From Shewanella mangrovisoli (GTDB taxonomy: Bacteria; Pseudomonadota; Gammaproteobacteria; Enterobacterales; Shewanellaceae), in NCBI RefSeq assembly GCF_019457635.1, contig NZ_CP080412.1, positions 3,782,001 to 3,846,000 of the forward strand: a stretch of 64,000 nt of DNA. The letters are read 5' to 3'. The position numbers and the translations under genes were made by a program. Below, in pieces: positions 36,289-45,658 of the stretch; positions within the stretch are counted from its first letter, which is position 1, and every line of letters begins with the position of its first letter. The notes beneath the pieces are model-generated. The model searched no databases and was not told where the DNA came from. It saw only the letters and a program-made list of their open reading frames with translations.

Positions 36289-37014
36289 TTATTTACGCGC
36301 TTCTAAGGTACGCAGTAAATCCGCAGGTGGTTGATATCCAGGGATCATGCTGCCATCTTCCAATACGATTGCAGGCGTGCCGTTAACACCAAAACTGGTA
36401 CCTAACTCATACTGCTCGGCAATTTTGGCATCACAGGTCGCGGCAGACACTTTTTTGCCCGCCTTGGCTTCTGTCATGGCCTTTAATGGATCCTTAGCAC
36501 ACCAGATGGCTTGCATTTCATCGGCATTGGCAGATGGTACGCCAGCACGTGGGAAAGCTAAGTAACGCACGGTAATGCCCATCTTGTTGTAGTCGGCCAT
36601 TTGGCTATGCAATTTGCGGCAATAGCCACAGCTTACATCGGTAAATACCGTCACTACGTGTTTTTCATCCTTGGCCTTGTATACCAACATATGGTCTTCA
36701 AGCGGCTTCATCATCTCCAGACGCGGGCCAGCAAGTGCGGCTTCAGTCAGGTTTTTCATCCCCTTATCGAGATCGTACAAGTTACCGTGGAACAGTTTTG
36801 TGCCATCACGGCTGATATAGAGCACACCACGATTGGTCATGGCTTGGTATAAACCTTCAATCGGCGAGTCCTGCATTGAAATCACTTCAACGTCTAACAT
36901 CTCGCTGAGTTTTTGCTTAATCGCAGCGGTGTCGGGAGTGGTCGCCGTAGCGGCGCTGGCCAGAGGCGCAACAACAAGCGCGATAACTAAAGATAATGCT
37001 CGGGTCAACTTCAT
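36289..37014 (-). CDS. dsbC: Periplasmic disulfide isomerase DsbC
   Basis: 241 aa. Signal peptide cleaved near Ala21-Ala22, an N-terminal dimerisation domain, then a thioredoxin fold with the redox pair Cys129-Gly-Tyr-Cys132 (TDVSCGYCRKLHS), and cis-Pro loop (NGTPAIVLEDG). A second disulfide pair (WCAKD, ATCDAK) is present as in E. coli. Rearranges wrong disulfides in the periplasm, kept reduced by DsbD-type proteins. Confidence 0.96.
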   Translation of the reverse strand: MKLTRALSLVIALVVAPLASAATATTPDTAAIKQKLSEMLDVEVISMQDSPIEGLYQAMTNRGVLYISRDGTKLFHGNLYDLDKGMKNLTEAALAGPRLEMMKPLEDHMLVYKAKDEKHVVTVFTDVSCGYCRKLHSQMADYNKMGITVRYLAFPRAGVPSANADEMQAIWCAKDPLKAMTEAKAGKKVSAATCDAKIAEQYELGTSFGVNGTPAIVLEDGSMIPGYQPPADLLRTLEARK

Positions 37015-37164
37015 GGGACTTCCTATTAAGTAAATCGCTACTGCGAAATATGGGTCTGCTTATTAGACCTTGTATGGGGGCAAAAAGTTACAGACAAGCC
37101 AGATAGAATGCAAATTTATACTGTAACTAAATTCGACCATCCTCGGTTTTGTGAAGGATCTAAC

Positions 37165-38067
37165 TTAACCTCGAGGATGATGTTGTTGATGCAACTCTTG
37201 TAATCTCGCTCGAGCCACATGGGTATAAATTTGAGTGGTCGATAAGTCACTGTGGCCTAAGAGTAATTGTACTACTCTTAGGTCGGCGCCATGGTTAAGT
37301 AAGTGGGTGGCAAAGGCATGTCGCAGGGTATGGGGCGAAAGCTCGGTTTCGATGCCAGCACGGCTCGCATAGAGCTTGATACGATGCCAAAAGGTTTGCC
37401 TTGTCATCATCTGTGCCCGCTTCGAAGGAAATACCACATCGGACTGGATATTGCCCAAAAGTTCATGGCGCGCAAAGCTTAAGTAACGCTCGACCTCGGT
37501 AATGGCCAGCTCGCCCATAGGCACTAAGCGCTCTTTACCGCCCTTACCCACAATCCGCACTAAACCTTGGCGCAAACTCATCTGCTCCATGGTGAGTCCC
37601 ACCAGCTCGCTCACCCGTAATCCAGTGGCGTATAAGAGTTCAAGCATGGCTTTATCACGGCATTCGACGGGGTCGTCCACATTGGGCTCGGCCAGCAATC
37701 TATCGACCTGAGACTCACTTAAGGAATCGGGCAACTGCCGACTCAATTTAGGCGATTCAATTAACGCCATAGGATCGCCAGCAATCTGTTTGGTTTGCAG
37801 TAAATAGGTGTAAAAACGCCGTAAACTGCTCAGTAGACGTGCACTACTGGTGCGGGCAAATTGTTGCTCGACGCGGTAGGCTAAATAGGCACGCACATCG
37901 GCTTGCCCCACCTCGATTAACCGCAGGCCTTGGCCCTGTTGATAGCGGTCAAAATGGCGTAAATCGGTGCGATAGGCACTCAAGGTGTTATCACTTAAGC
38001 CCTTGCTGGACCAAAGATCATCGAGAAAGGCATCGATAAGCGGATCGCACTGATAGGTTTTAGCCAC
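37165..38067 (-). CDS. xerD: Site-specific tyrosine recombinase XerD
   Basis: 300 aa. Resolves chromosome dimers at dif together with XerC and FtsK. N-terminal SAM-like core-binding domain (DLWSSKGLSDNTLSAYRTDL) and C-terminal catalytic domain with Arg in YATGLRVSELVGL, Lys in VGKGGKERLVP, His-x-x-Arg in HTLRHAFATHLLNHG, His in LLGHSDLSTTQIY and the Tyr nucleophile in the same stretch. GTG start with a GGAG site 5 nt upstream. Upstream of dsbC and recJ as in relatives; a housekeeping gene, not a mobile integrase. Confidence 0.95.
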   Translation of the reverse strand: MAKTYQCDPLIDAFLDDLWSSKGLSDNTLSAYRTDLRHFDRYQQGQGLRLIEVGQADVRAYLAYRVEQQFARTSSARLLSSLRRFYTYLLQTKQIAGDPMALIESPKLSRQLPDSLSESQVDRLLAEPNVDDPVECRDKAMLELLYATGLRVSELVGLTMEQMSLRQGLVRIVGKGGKERLVPMGELAITEVERYLSFARHELLGNIQSDVVFPSKRAQMMTRQTFWHRIKLYASRAGIETELSPHTLRHAFATHLLNHGADLRVVQLLLGHSDLSTTQIYTHVARARLQELHQQHHPRG

Positions 38068-38078
38068 AAAAACTCCAT

Positions 38079-38108
38079 AAAAAAACGGCGCACTCTAAAG
38101 ATACGCCG
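38079..38108 (-). terminator. Terminator after brnQ
   Basis: Stem ACGGCG / CGCCGT with a larger loop, followed on the minus strand by seven Ts. It lies only 12 nt upstream of the xerD start. Confidence 0.75.
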
Positions 38109-38149
38109 TTGATATTAACTCAATTGTTCAGCTTCTGGCAGCGCCTTGT

Positions 38150-39565
38150 TTATGCCGCGCTAACTGTTTTCGCGCCGCTACCACGAATGATTAAACAGAG
38201 CACAATCACCACTAGTGTTGGTAATAACCACGCCATGCCCTCTTCATACAGTGGCAGGATAGACAGCGTAGGAGACATACCGCTGACGAGATCGATAAAG
38301 CTTTGCGCCGCTTCCGTCACGCCTTTACCGTCTTCACCAGTGAGGCTTTTCGCAGCGACTTTCATCCCATCGAAAATACCAAACAGCAAGGCTACCGACA
38401 GTGCTGCGCGATGGGCAAACTGTGGACGCGGGAAGTATTCGGTCAAGAAGGTCACAGCCACTAAGGCAATCGCTACAGGGTAAACCGCCATCAACACCGG
38501 AATACTGATAGTAATTAACTGCGACAGACCAACGTTTGCGATTAAGGCACAGATGGCGCTCAGTAGAACCACTAAGAAACGGTAAGACAGCTTTGGCATC
38601 AGCTCATTGAAAAATTCTGAGCAGGCACTCACTAAACCGACCGCCGTGGTTAAACAGGCTAGAGTCACAACGGTAGACAGCAATACAGTACCTAAACTGC
38701 CAAACTCACGAGTCACATAGTTAGTTAAAATCTCGCCACCGTTTTTCGCGCCCACGGCAATATCACCCGCCGTCGCACCTAAAAAGAACAGTGACACATA
38801 CACAAAAGCAAGCCCTGCCGCCGCGATAAAGGCTGCGCGGATCAAGTATTTAGTCTGCGCGCTAGGCTGGTCAATCCCCTTTTTACGCAGCAGATCGATG
38901 ATCAACATGCCGAACATCAAAGACGCTAGGGTATCCATGGTGTTATAGCCTTCGAGGATACCTTTGGTCAGCGGATGGTTTTGGTAGTCACCCACGGCCA
39001 CGCCTACATCGCCTGCGGGTAAAAACACCACAGACAGGGCTAAACCGACCAGTAATAACAACAGGATAGGAGTTAATACTTTACCGACGCTGTCGAGTAA
39101 TTTACCGGGGAACAATGCCAGCAGCATAGTCACAGTGAAGAAGCACAGGGTGTAGATAAGTTGCGACAGATTCAGCGACAAACTGCCAAGCATAATGGTC
39201 GCAGTAGTGTTGTCGATAAAGGGCTTAGCACCGATTTCATAGGCCACAAGACCGGTACGCGGCGCCGCAAACGCTGGCCCAATAATGATATAAATCGCGA
39301 TGGCCAAAGCGGTTGCCGCAAACACTGGCAGCATTGCCATAACCTTACCTTGAGCCTTAGCAACAGCAATGAGCCCGACTAAAGGTAAACCTACGGCAGT
39401 GATGAGAAAGCCTAACATGGCAAGGGGCATATTCTCCCCGGCCAACATACCCGCAAAGGGTGGAAAAATTAAGTTACCCGCCCCCAAAAAAAACGCGAAG
39501 GTCATAAAACCTAAGCCTAATGTATCCCCGATACTCATCTGATTGTCTTGCACGGAAAGCCCCAT
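38150..39565 (-). CDS. brnQ: Branched-chain amino acid transporter BrnQ (LIVCS family)
   Basis: 471 aa with about 12 membrane segments. Family N-terminus IGDTLGLGFMTFAFFLGAGNLIFPPFAG is distinctive for BrnQ, a Na+- or H+-coupled carrier of leucine, isoleucine and valine. The ATG at 39565 gives a ten-residue lead; the ATG at 39535 (MSIGDT) is an equally good alternative. Own terminator. Confidence 0.93.
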   Translation of the reverse strand: MGLSVQDNQMSIGDTLGLGFMTFAFFLGAGNLIFPPFAGMLAGENMPLAMLGFLITAVGLPLVGLIAVAKAQGKVMAMLPVFAATALAIAIYIIIGPAFAAPRTGLVAYEIGAKPFIDNTTATIMLGSLSLNLSQLIYTLCFFTVTMLLALFPGKLLDSVGKVLTPILLLLLVGLALSVVFLPAGDVGVAVGDYQNHPLTKGILEGYNTMDTLASLMFGMLIIDLLRKKGIDQPSAQTKYLIRAAFIAAAGLAFVYVSLFFLGATAGDIAVGAKNGGEILTNYVTREFGSLGTVLLSTVVTLACLTTAVGLVSACSEFFNELMPKLSYRFLVVLLSAICALIANVGLSQLITISIPVLMAVYPVAIALVAVTFLTEYFPRPQFAHRAALSVALLFGIFDGMKVAAKSLTGEDGKGVTEAAQSFIDLVSGMSPTLSILPLYEEGMAWLLPTLVVIVLCLIIRGSGAKTVSAA

Positions 39566-40088
39566 CTTGTCTTATTGTTTTTAATAAACTTAAGTGATTA
39601 TGTGTCGATTAGCCATAGCTAAAACAAAGCCCATTCGGAGTGCAAATCTATGTTTACACAATTCCGTGGTAAATATGTGCGATATCTGCTGAGTTTATAA
39701 ACAAAAATGAACTAAAAATTGGCTTCACTGCCGATTTCTTCACCTTAAAACCCGTTCACCTATCCGTTAATCATAAAATTGATTAAAAATGGGGGCGAAA
39801 CTAATAACAGAATTCAAAAACCAATACAACAATCAAGGTTGTTTTTAAGAAAAAAACCACCTCAATGCTAATTAACTGCTAACAATGCGTTACCGAGGTA
39901 ATAAATTAAACCGTTAATTAAGTGAACTTCGCCTCAAAACAGCATAAAAAACACAAAAACTAGATCTAAATGGAAGAATAGACTTATTTCACTTAACCAT
40001 AAAAATCTTAGCTAAAGCGCGAACGGCCCTTTAAAATAGCGGCAATCTTAAATCGCCCCCATTAATTCACTCGATAGTCTGATATCCA
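39566..40088. other. Long AT-rich divergent intergenic region brnQ / trmN6
   Basis: 523 nt, no credible ORF. Should contain both promoters. One short hairpin ACAAC-AATCAAG-GTTGT followed by Ts (about 39828-39848) is visible; no gene precedes it on that strand, so its role is unclear. Nothing else stands out. Confidence 0.6.
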
Positions 40089-40814
40089 ATGGCATTTACC
40101 TTTAAACAATTCCACATTGACGATCTTAATTGCGGCATGCCCGTCAGCACCGACGGCGTGATATTAGGTGCATGGGCTCCGCTGTCGCGGGCCAAGCACA
40201 TTCTCGATATTGGTGCGGGAAGTGGATTATTGAGTTTAATGGCGGCGCAGCGTAGCCAAGGGCAAATCACCGCTGTCGAATTGGAAGAAAAAGCCGCCGC
40301 CGCGTGCCAATACAATATGACGCAAAGTCCGTGGGCAGATAGATGTAAGCTCATCCATGGCGATATTCAGCACGTTTGCCAACAAGCTGAGTATCAAGGA
40401 TATTTCGACCATATCATCTGCAACCCGCCCTACTTTGAACATGGCCCCAAGGCAAATGAGCAACACAGGGCGATGGCGCGCCACACTGATACCTTAGGCT
40501 TTACGCCCTTACTCGAGGCGATAAGTCAGTGTCTGTCGCATGAGGGCCACGCCAGCCTGATCCTCCCCATCCAAAGCCTGACGCGCTTTAAAGCTTGCCT
40601 GCATCAGACTCAACTTTATCTTGTAAAAGAAGTGAGGGTAAAAAGCGTGGAGAATAAGGAGGCCAATCGCGTCTTGCTGCTGTTGGCTAAGACTCTTTTA
40701 ACTCAAAGTCAGGATGAACCCTGTCAGCACACAGAGCTCACCCTACGTGGGGAAGATGGCCGCTATACCGAGCAAATGATTGCCCTGACCAAAGATTTTT
40801 ACCTAAAGCTTTAA
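40089..40814 (+). CDS. trmN6: tRNA1(Val) (adenine-37-N6)-methyltransferase
   Basis: 241 aa. Methylates N6 of A37 in tRNA-Val. SAM motif [18 protein letters not shown], acidic [11 protein letters not shown] and the N6-adenine motif NPPYF ([12 protein letters not shown]). The start [27 protein letters not shown] matches E. coli YfiC/TrmN6. In enterobacteria yfiC is divergent from srmB; here srmB lies 5 kb away, with the kinase pair between. Confidence 0.92.
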   Translation: MAFTFKQFHIDDLNCGMPVSTDGVILGAWAPLSRAKHILDIGAGSGLLSLMAAQRSQGQITAVELEEKAAAACQYNMTQSPWADRCKLIHGDIQHVCQQAEYQGYFDHIICNPPYFEHGPKANEQHRAMARHTDTLGFTPLLEAISQCLSHEGHASLILPIQSLTRFKACLHQTQLYLVKEVRVKSVENKEANRVLLLLAKTLLTQSQDEPCQHTELTLRGEDGRYTEQMIALTKDFYLKL

Positions 40815-40825
40815 TTCGAGTAGCA

Positions 40826-40856
40826 ATAAGGCTCGTATCAAGAACCTTATCTTTTG
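40826..40856 (+). terminator. Possible terminator after trmN6
   Basis: Imperfect stem ATAAGG / CCTTAT with a T-rich tail, 12 nt after the stop. Weak. Confidence 0.4.
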
Positions 40857-40870
40857 TAGCGGATCTAATA

Positions 40871-41866
40871 TCAGCTATCTATCCATTTATTTTTGATCTC
40901 AAGCACTTTGTCTAAGTTATCAGTAAATAAACGCACTAACTCAGGATCGAAATGCACTCCGCTCTGCTCATGGATATAGTCCATAGTCTTCTCAACTGAC
41001 CAAGCCTCTTTATAGGGACGTTTGCTGGTGAGCGCGTCAAACACATCGGCGAGGGCGACTATGCGTCCCTCTAGTGGAATGGCTTCGCCTTTCAATCCAT
41101 TAGGATAACCAGTACCGTTCCATTTCTCGTGGTGAGTCAGCGCGACGGATTTGGCTAGTCGCAGCAGCTCAGAATCCGCCTCACCGATAATTTCGGCACC
41201 GATATGGGGGTGAGTTTTCATAATGGCGAACTCTTCATCGGTCAATTTACCCGGTTTGAGCATAATGCTGTCGGGAATACCGATTTTACCTATGTCGTGC
41301 ATGGGCGCCGCGTGCAATAAATCATCCGCCTGCGCCTCACTCAGGCCGTAGGCCAAGGCCAAAATTTTAGAATAATGGCTCATACGCAGCACATGGGTGC
41401 CGGTTTCATTATCTTTATATTCGGCGGCGCGACCTAAACGTTGGATAACTTGCAAGCGAGTGCGGCGCAATTCATCGGCCTGTACTAAGGATAAATGGGT
41501 TTTCACCCGCGCTTTGACTATGGTGGCCGAAATCGGCTTCACAATGTAATCCACTCCGCCCACGGCAAAGCCTGCCGCTTCATCGTGTTCATCATTCAAG
41601 GCGGTGACAAAAATCACCGGGATCGACTGAGTCACAGGGATATTTTTCAGTAACTGACAGACTTCTAACCCCGTCATATTGGGCATCATAATGTCGAGTA
41701 GGATCAGCGATGGCAGCTCAGTTTGCGCGAGGCGTAGGGCCTCCTCGCCACTTTTGGCAAAGATAAGATGGTAATCCTGATGTAAAACTTGCTTGAGCAC
41801 CCGTAAGTTAACGGGCTCATCATCCACCAACAATAAGGTTTTCTTATGTTCAGATGTAGACTGCAT
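40871..41866 (-). CDS. Response regulator with HD-GYP output (c-di-GMP phosphodiesterase type)
   Basis: 331 aa. N-terminal receiver (LLVDDEPVNLRVLK; phospho-Asp in LILLDIMMPNMTG; Lys in DYIVKPI). C-terminal HD-GYP domain with metal ligands: HVLRMSHYS, HDIGKIGIP, KTHPHIGAEI, LTHHEKWNGTGYPNGLKG and VALADVFDAL; the GYP motif is intact, so catalysis is expected. Known members hydrolyse c-di-GMP. It starts 2 nt after the stop of the MHYT hybrid kinase, with AAGGAG overlapping that stop, so translation is coupled and the kinase is the likely phosphodonor. Confidence 0.94.
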   Translation of the reverse strand: MQSTSEHKKTLLLVDDEPVNLRVLKQVLHQDYHLIFAKSGEEALRLAQTELPSLILLDIMMPNMTGLEVCQLLKNIPVTQSIPVIFVTALNDEHDEAAGFAVGGVDYIVKPISATIVKARVKTHLSLVQADELRRTRLQVIQRLGRAAEYKDNETGTHVLRMSHYSKILALAYGLSEAQADDLLHAAPMHDIGKIGIPDSIMLKPGKLTDEEFAIMKTHPHIGAEIIGEADSELLRLAKSVALTHHEKWNGTGYPNGLKGEAIPLEGRIVALADVFDALTSKRPYKEAWSVEKTMDYIHEQSGVHFDPELVRLFTDNLDKVLEIKNKWIDS

Positions 41867-41868
41867 TG

Positions 41869-44800
41869 CTACTCCTTAATCGCGGTGATAAAACGCCGTA
41901 ACTCGGTCAATTCATTATGGGCAATATCAAAATCAAAGTTGTCTAGCGCCTCAGCAATAATGGCGACTCTCAGACGTAGAGGCTCATCAATACGAGCGGT
42001 GAGCGCCTCAAGATCAGACTCTTCAAAACTATGGTGCGCAATCGATGCCAGCAAGGCATCAATATGCGCTAATAATTGTGCGGGATCGCCAGTCTTCGCA
42101 TGGACGGCAACGGATACTGCTGCCGCTGGCACTGTTGTGCCCTCGATATAATCCCCAATCTCGACGAGGGAGTCGCTAATCTGAGCAACTATGGCCTCCA
42201 TGGCTTCACGTGAGGGCGACTCAGCTTGCGCCAACTGCTCTAACTGGCCAAAGTGCGCCATCCATTGCAGCAGACCCAGATTACCGCTAACCCCTTTCAA
42301 ACTATGGCTTAAGAGTTTAATTGTTGCCGTATCTTGCTCACTCATTGCCTGTTGCAACGCTTGGCTTTTCTCTGGCCATTGGGCAATAAACTTCATCAAC
42401 TCTTTGATAAAGAGGGGTTTAGAACCCCACAATTTCACGCCCTTGGCTTCATCGACTAATAGCGTGCTCACAAACGGCAAAGATTCAAACTCGGCTTGAG
42501 GCGGATTAAGCTGCAACACTCTGGCAATTTCCCGCGTCAGCAGCGCAAAATCGATGGGTTTATTGGCAAAACCATCCATACCAGCCTGCTCTGCGGCGCT
42601 CTTGTCTTGCTCGAGCACACTCGCGGTTAACGCAATGATTGGCATATGGGGTAATTGAGATTCAGCCTCTTGCTCACGACGCATCTTCGCCGCCGTTAAT
42701 CCATCCATTACCGGCATCTGCAGATCCATCAAGGTGATATCGATGTCGGCTTTTTGCATCCGCAGCAGCGCCTGTTCGCCATCGCGGGCGGCGATCACTT
42801 TATGTCCTTGGCGGGTTAACCATACGGACAAGAGATCGATATTCTGTTGAATATCATCGACCACGAGTAGCGTCAGTGGCGGTAATGACCCATTGTCGGC
42901 GCGCTGGGTGGAGAGCGGCTCAGAACTAGGTTGTAAGGGAATAGTAAAGCGGAATGTACTGCCTTGGCCTAAGGTACTTTCGGCGGTGAGCTCTCCGCCC
43001 ATCAGTTCGACCAACTGCTTACTTATGGTCGTCCCCAGCCCTGTGCCACCGTATTTGCGGCTCATGGAGGCATCGGCTTGGGCAAACGCTTCAAATACCC
43101 GATTAAGCTGCTCGGGCGACATGCCAATTCCAGTATCGATAATCTCGAAGGTGACTTTGGTCGTATCTTGGGTAGTGTCTTGTGGAAAGACTCTGACCGT
43201 CACCGTCCCCTCGCAGGTAAATTTAACCGCATTGCCAATCAAATTGATCAGCACTTGGCGGATACGCTCCGGAGAGCCGATAAAGTTTGCCGCCATCGTT
43301 GGCGCAACATCGACCTCGAGGGATAAACGCTGCTTTTTCGCCTGCAACCACAGGGTTGAAATCACAGTATCGATTTCATCGGTTAAGCAAAATACTCGGT
43401 TTTCTAACTCGAGTTTGCCCTTGTCGAGCTTGGCGCTGTCGAGCACATCGTTGAGTAGATGCAGCAAAGATTTAGCTGAGCGGTTGATGGTAGAAAGCTG
43501 TTTTTGCTGCTCAAGGTCTAATACCGACTCCAACAGAATATCGCTAAAGCCGATGATGGCATTCATTGGCGTGCGGATCTCGTGGCTCATATTGGCTAAG
43601 AAGGCCGCACGCGCCGCTGCCGCCTGCTCGGCATTATTCTTTGCCGTCACTAAGTCCTGCTCCATCTCCTTACGCTCGGTGATATCCATCAGAAAGCCGT
43701 CAATCCACACCTCTTTGCTGGTTTCATCGAGGATGTAATTGCCGTGCTCGAACAGCCAACGTACCCCGCCATCTGCGCGGATAATGCGGTATTCCATCGA
43801 AAAGGTCGGTGGCTGCGCTTGGGCGTAAACGGTTTCAATATCGTCCGGATGATAGAGATCCGAGAAGAAACGCTTAGGATGGGGGAGTTCGAAGTCTTCG
43901 GCGGGATAGCCAGTGATGTTCTGCACCGCGTCGCTGATAAATACCATGGGCCAGCCCTCGGTGCTTTTACAACGATAGGCAATGCCCGGAATATTGGTGA
44001 TCAGCGAGCGAAACTTGGCCTCATTGTTTTTAAGCTCTTGTTCCATCTCATTGCGTTGGCTGAGATCTGAGATAAAACCGACAAAATAATGGGCTTTGCC
44101 CTGCATCACATGGCCGATACTGAGGCGCACTGGCACTAAATGACCCGCCTTATGTTGCGCTTCGACCTCTCGCCCCGTGCCTATAATCTGCGCTTCGCGA
44201 GTCTGTGCATACCTAGCTAAATAGCCATCGTGGTGCGGCCGAATCGCCTCAGGGACGATTTTTTTCACATTCGCCCCAAGCAGTTCGGCAGGCGACCAGC
44301 CTAAAATCGTGGTCACCGCCTTGTTCACATTCACTATGATACCTTGGCCATCGATTGTGATAATGCCATCGACGGCGGTATTCATCATGGCGCGCATGCG
44401 GTCTTCATTGGATTTTGCGAGTAAAGACAGGTCTTTATACTTAAAGATCACATTCACAATCAGCACTAAGCAGATAATTGCAGTGGTGATCACCGAGACG
44501 CCGAGCGCGAGATAGAATGAGATTTCCGAGGTCTGCTGGCTCAGTTCCAAACCTTCGGGTCTAACAAAACGCGCCGCCGCCATGCCAGTGTAATGCATGC
44601 CCGAAATCGCTAATCCCATGACTATGCTGGCGATAAAATTACTCGTAATTGTGCTCATGTGGGAGGAGATAAGCTTATTCAACCCAGTACGAACCCACAG
44701 CGCAATAATGGCTAATAGCACAGCGACCACAATCGACAGGGCAAAAATCCATGGGTCGTAACGCAGCAATGGCGCCATCTCCATGGCTGCCATGCCCACA

Positions 44801-45237
44801 TAGTGCATAGTGCCAATTCCGGCGCCCACTAAGGAGCCGCTAAGCAAGACTTGAGAAAACTGAAAACTCGGTTTAGACAGCAGGTTAAGCGCCACCCATG
44901 AGGCACCTATGCTGGGCAATAGGGATAGCACTGTGAGGCCAAAGTCATAGCTCACGGGCGAACATAAATCGAAGGCCAACATACCGATAAAATGCATCGA
45001 CCAGACACCGCCGCCAAGGACTAAACTTCCTGTCAGTAGCATGATCTGCTGGCGTGCTCTCGATTGGCTCTGCACCGCTTGAGTCGTGACCTGAAAGGCC
45101 ATAAAGGCTGCAAAAATCGCAATCAGGATGGAGATAGTGACTAACAGGGGATTGTAGTAGACATTCAGCAATAGGCTGTCGTGGGAAAAAATAAAAAACT
45201 GCGATAACCAATCAAAAGCCATATGTTCCAAGCCCAT
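41869..45237 (-). CDS. MHYT-domain hybrid sensor histidine kinase with receiver and HPt domains
   Basis: 1122 aa. N-terminal seven-segment MHYT sensor with the three signature motifs MHFIGM (81), MHYVGM (144) and MHYTGM (214), proposed to bind a metal and sense oxygen, CO or NO. Two PAS domains follow (about 280-395 and 405-525; NITGYPAEDFELP, MEYRIIRADGGVRWLFEHGNY). HisKA box FLANMSHEIRTPMNAIIGFS (His near 550), HATPase (DTGIGM, GTGLGTTISKQL), receiver with Asp in ITLMDLQMPVMDG, and HPt with His in LLSHSLKGVSGNLG. Full phosphorelay on one chain. Pairs with the HD-GYP regulator directly downstream. Confidence 0.95.
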   Translation of the reverse strand: MGLEHMAFDWLSQFFIFSHDSLLLNVYYNPLLVTISILIAIFAAFMAFQVTTQAVQSQSRARQQIMLLTGSLVLGGGVWSMHFIGMLAFDLCSPVSYDFGLTVLSLLPSIGASWVALNLLSKPSFQFSQVLLSGSLVGAGIGTMHYVGMAAMEMAPLLRYDPWIFALSIVVAVLLAIIALWVRTGLNKLISSHMSTITSNFIASIVMGLAISGMHYTGMAAARFVRPEGLELSQQTSEISFYLALGVSVITTAIICLVLIVNVIFKYKDLSLLAKSNEDRMRAMMNTAVDGIITIDGQGIIVNVNKAVTTILGWSPAELLGANVKKIVPEAIRPHHDGYLARYAQTREAQIIGTGREVEAQHKAGHLVPVRLSIGHVMQGKAHYFVGFISDLSQRNEMEQELKNNEAKFRSLITNIPGIAYRCKSTEGWPMVFISDAVQNITGYPAEDFELPHPKRFFSDLYHPDDIETVYAQAQPPTFSMEYRIIRADGGVRWLFEHGNYILDETSKEVWIDGFLMDITERKEMEQDLVTAKNNAEQAAAARAAFLANMSHEIRTPMNAIIGFSDILLESVLDLEQQKQLSTINRSAKSLLHLLNDVLDSAKLDKGKLELENRVFCLTDEIDTVISTLWLQAKKQRLSLEVDVAPTMAANFIGSPERIRQVLINLIGNAVKFTCEGTVTVRVFPQDTTQDTTKVTFEIIDTGIGMSPEQLNRVFEAFAQADASMSRKYGGTGLGTTISKQLVELMGGELTAESTLGQGSTFRFTIPLQPSSEPLSTQRADNGSLPPLTLLVVDDIQQNIDLLSVWLTRQGHKVIAARDGEQALLRMQKADIDITLMDLQMPVMDGLTAAKMRREQEAESQLPHMPIIALTASVLEQDKSAAEQAGMDGFANKPIDFALLTREIARVLQLNPPQAEFESLPFVSTLLVDEAKGVKLWGSKPLFIKELMKFIAQWPEKSQALQQAMSEQDTATIKLLSHSLKGVSGNLGLLQWMAHFGQLEQLAQAESPSREAMEAIVAQISDSLVEIGDYIEGTTVPAAAVSVAVHAKTGDPAQLLAHIDALLASIAHHSFEESDLEALTARIDEPLRLRVAIIAEALDNFDFDIAHNELTELRRFITAIKE

Positions 45238-45658
45238 GTTTTAGAAACGTAAAACCTAATCGTAACCAACATTTTGTACGCTAATCCAAGCAGGGCTAAC
45301 ACTTGGGTACTATGGGATGACGCTCATCAACCATCAGCACAATTTATTGTTAAGACTCCAGCTAACATCCCATCAATCCTTCGAACTCTCTCAACAAAAG
45401 CCAATATTTTTACAATATTCTCTTTATCTTATACATCTTTTGCAAAATGTCTGCCTTCAAATGCAATCGAGTACGGTAAATCCACTCCCAACGGCAACTA
45501 TTAACGGCCTTGAAGTAGACAGACCCGTACTGCATCGGCCAAACCACGTAAAAGTAAAGCCACTTCCGATTAAATTAAAAGCCACTTCCGATTAAATTAT
45601 TTAAGTTAACGGCTATAACCTTTATAATGCTTGGCTATTATTCGTCGAGACGCCGCGC
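45238..45658. promoter_or_regulatory. Divergent promoter region of the MHYT kinase and srmB
   Basis: 421 nt without a credible ORF. Contains CATTTTGTAC at 45269-45278, 32 nt upstream of the kinase start, related to the shared element upstream of the two subtilases, and a 22-bp tandem duplication at 45556-45599 upstream of srmB. Confidence 0.5.
45556..45599. repeat. Exact 22-bp tandem duplication
   Basis: Two exact head-to-tail copies (45556-45577 and 45578-45599) with core GCCACTTCCGATTAAATTA. The second copy ends 59 nt before the srmB start, so it lies in or next to that promoter or 5' leader. Confidence 0.95.

Noticed and set aside
37165..38067. Tyrosine recombinase as a sign of a mobile element
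   Set aside because: It is XerD by length, motifs and the conserved dsbC-recJ neighbourhood; no att repeats or tRNA are next to it.
42893..43738. 281-aa open frame on the plus strand
   Set aside because: Antisense to the catalytic part of the MHYT kinase; Ser-rich, low-complexity composition typical of a shadow frame, no ribosome site.
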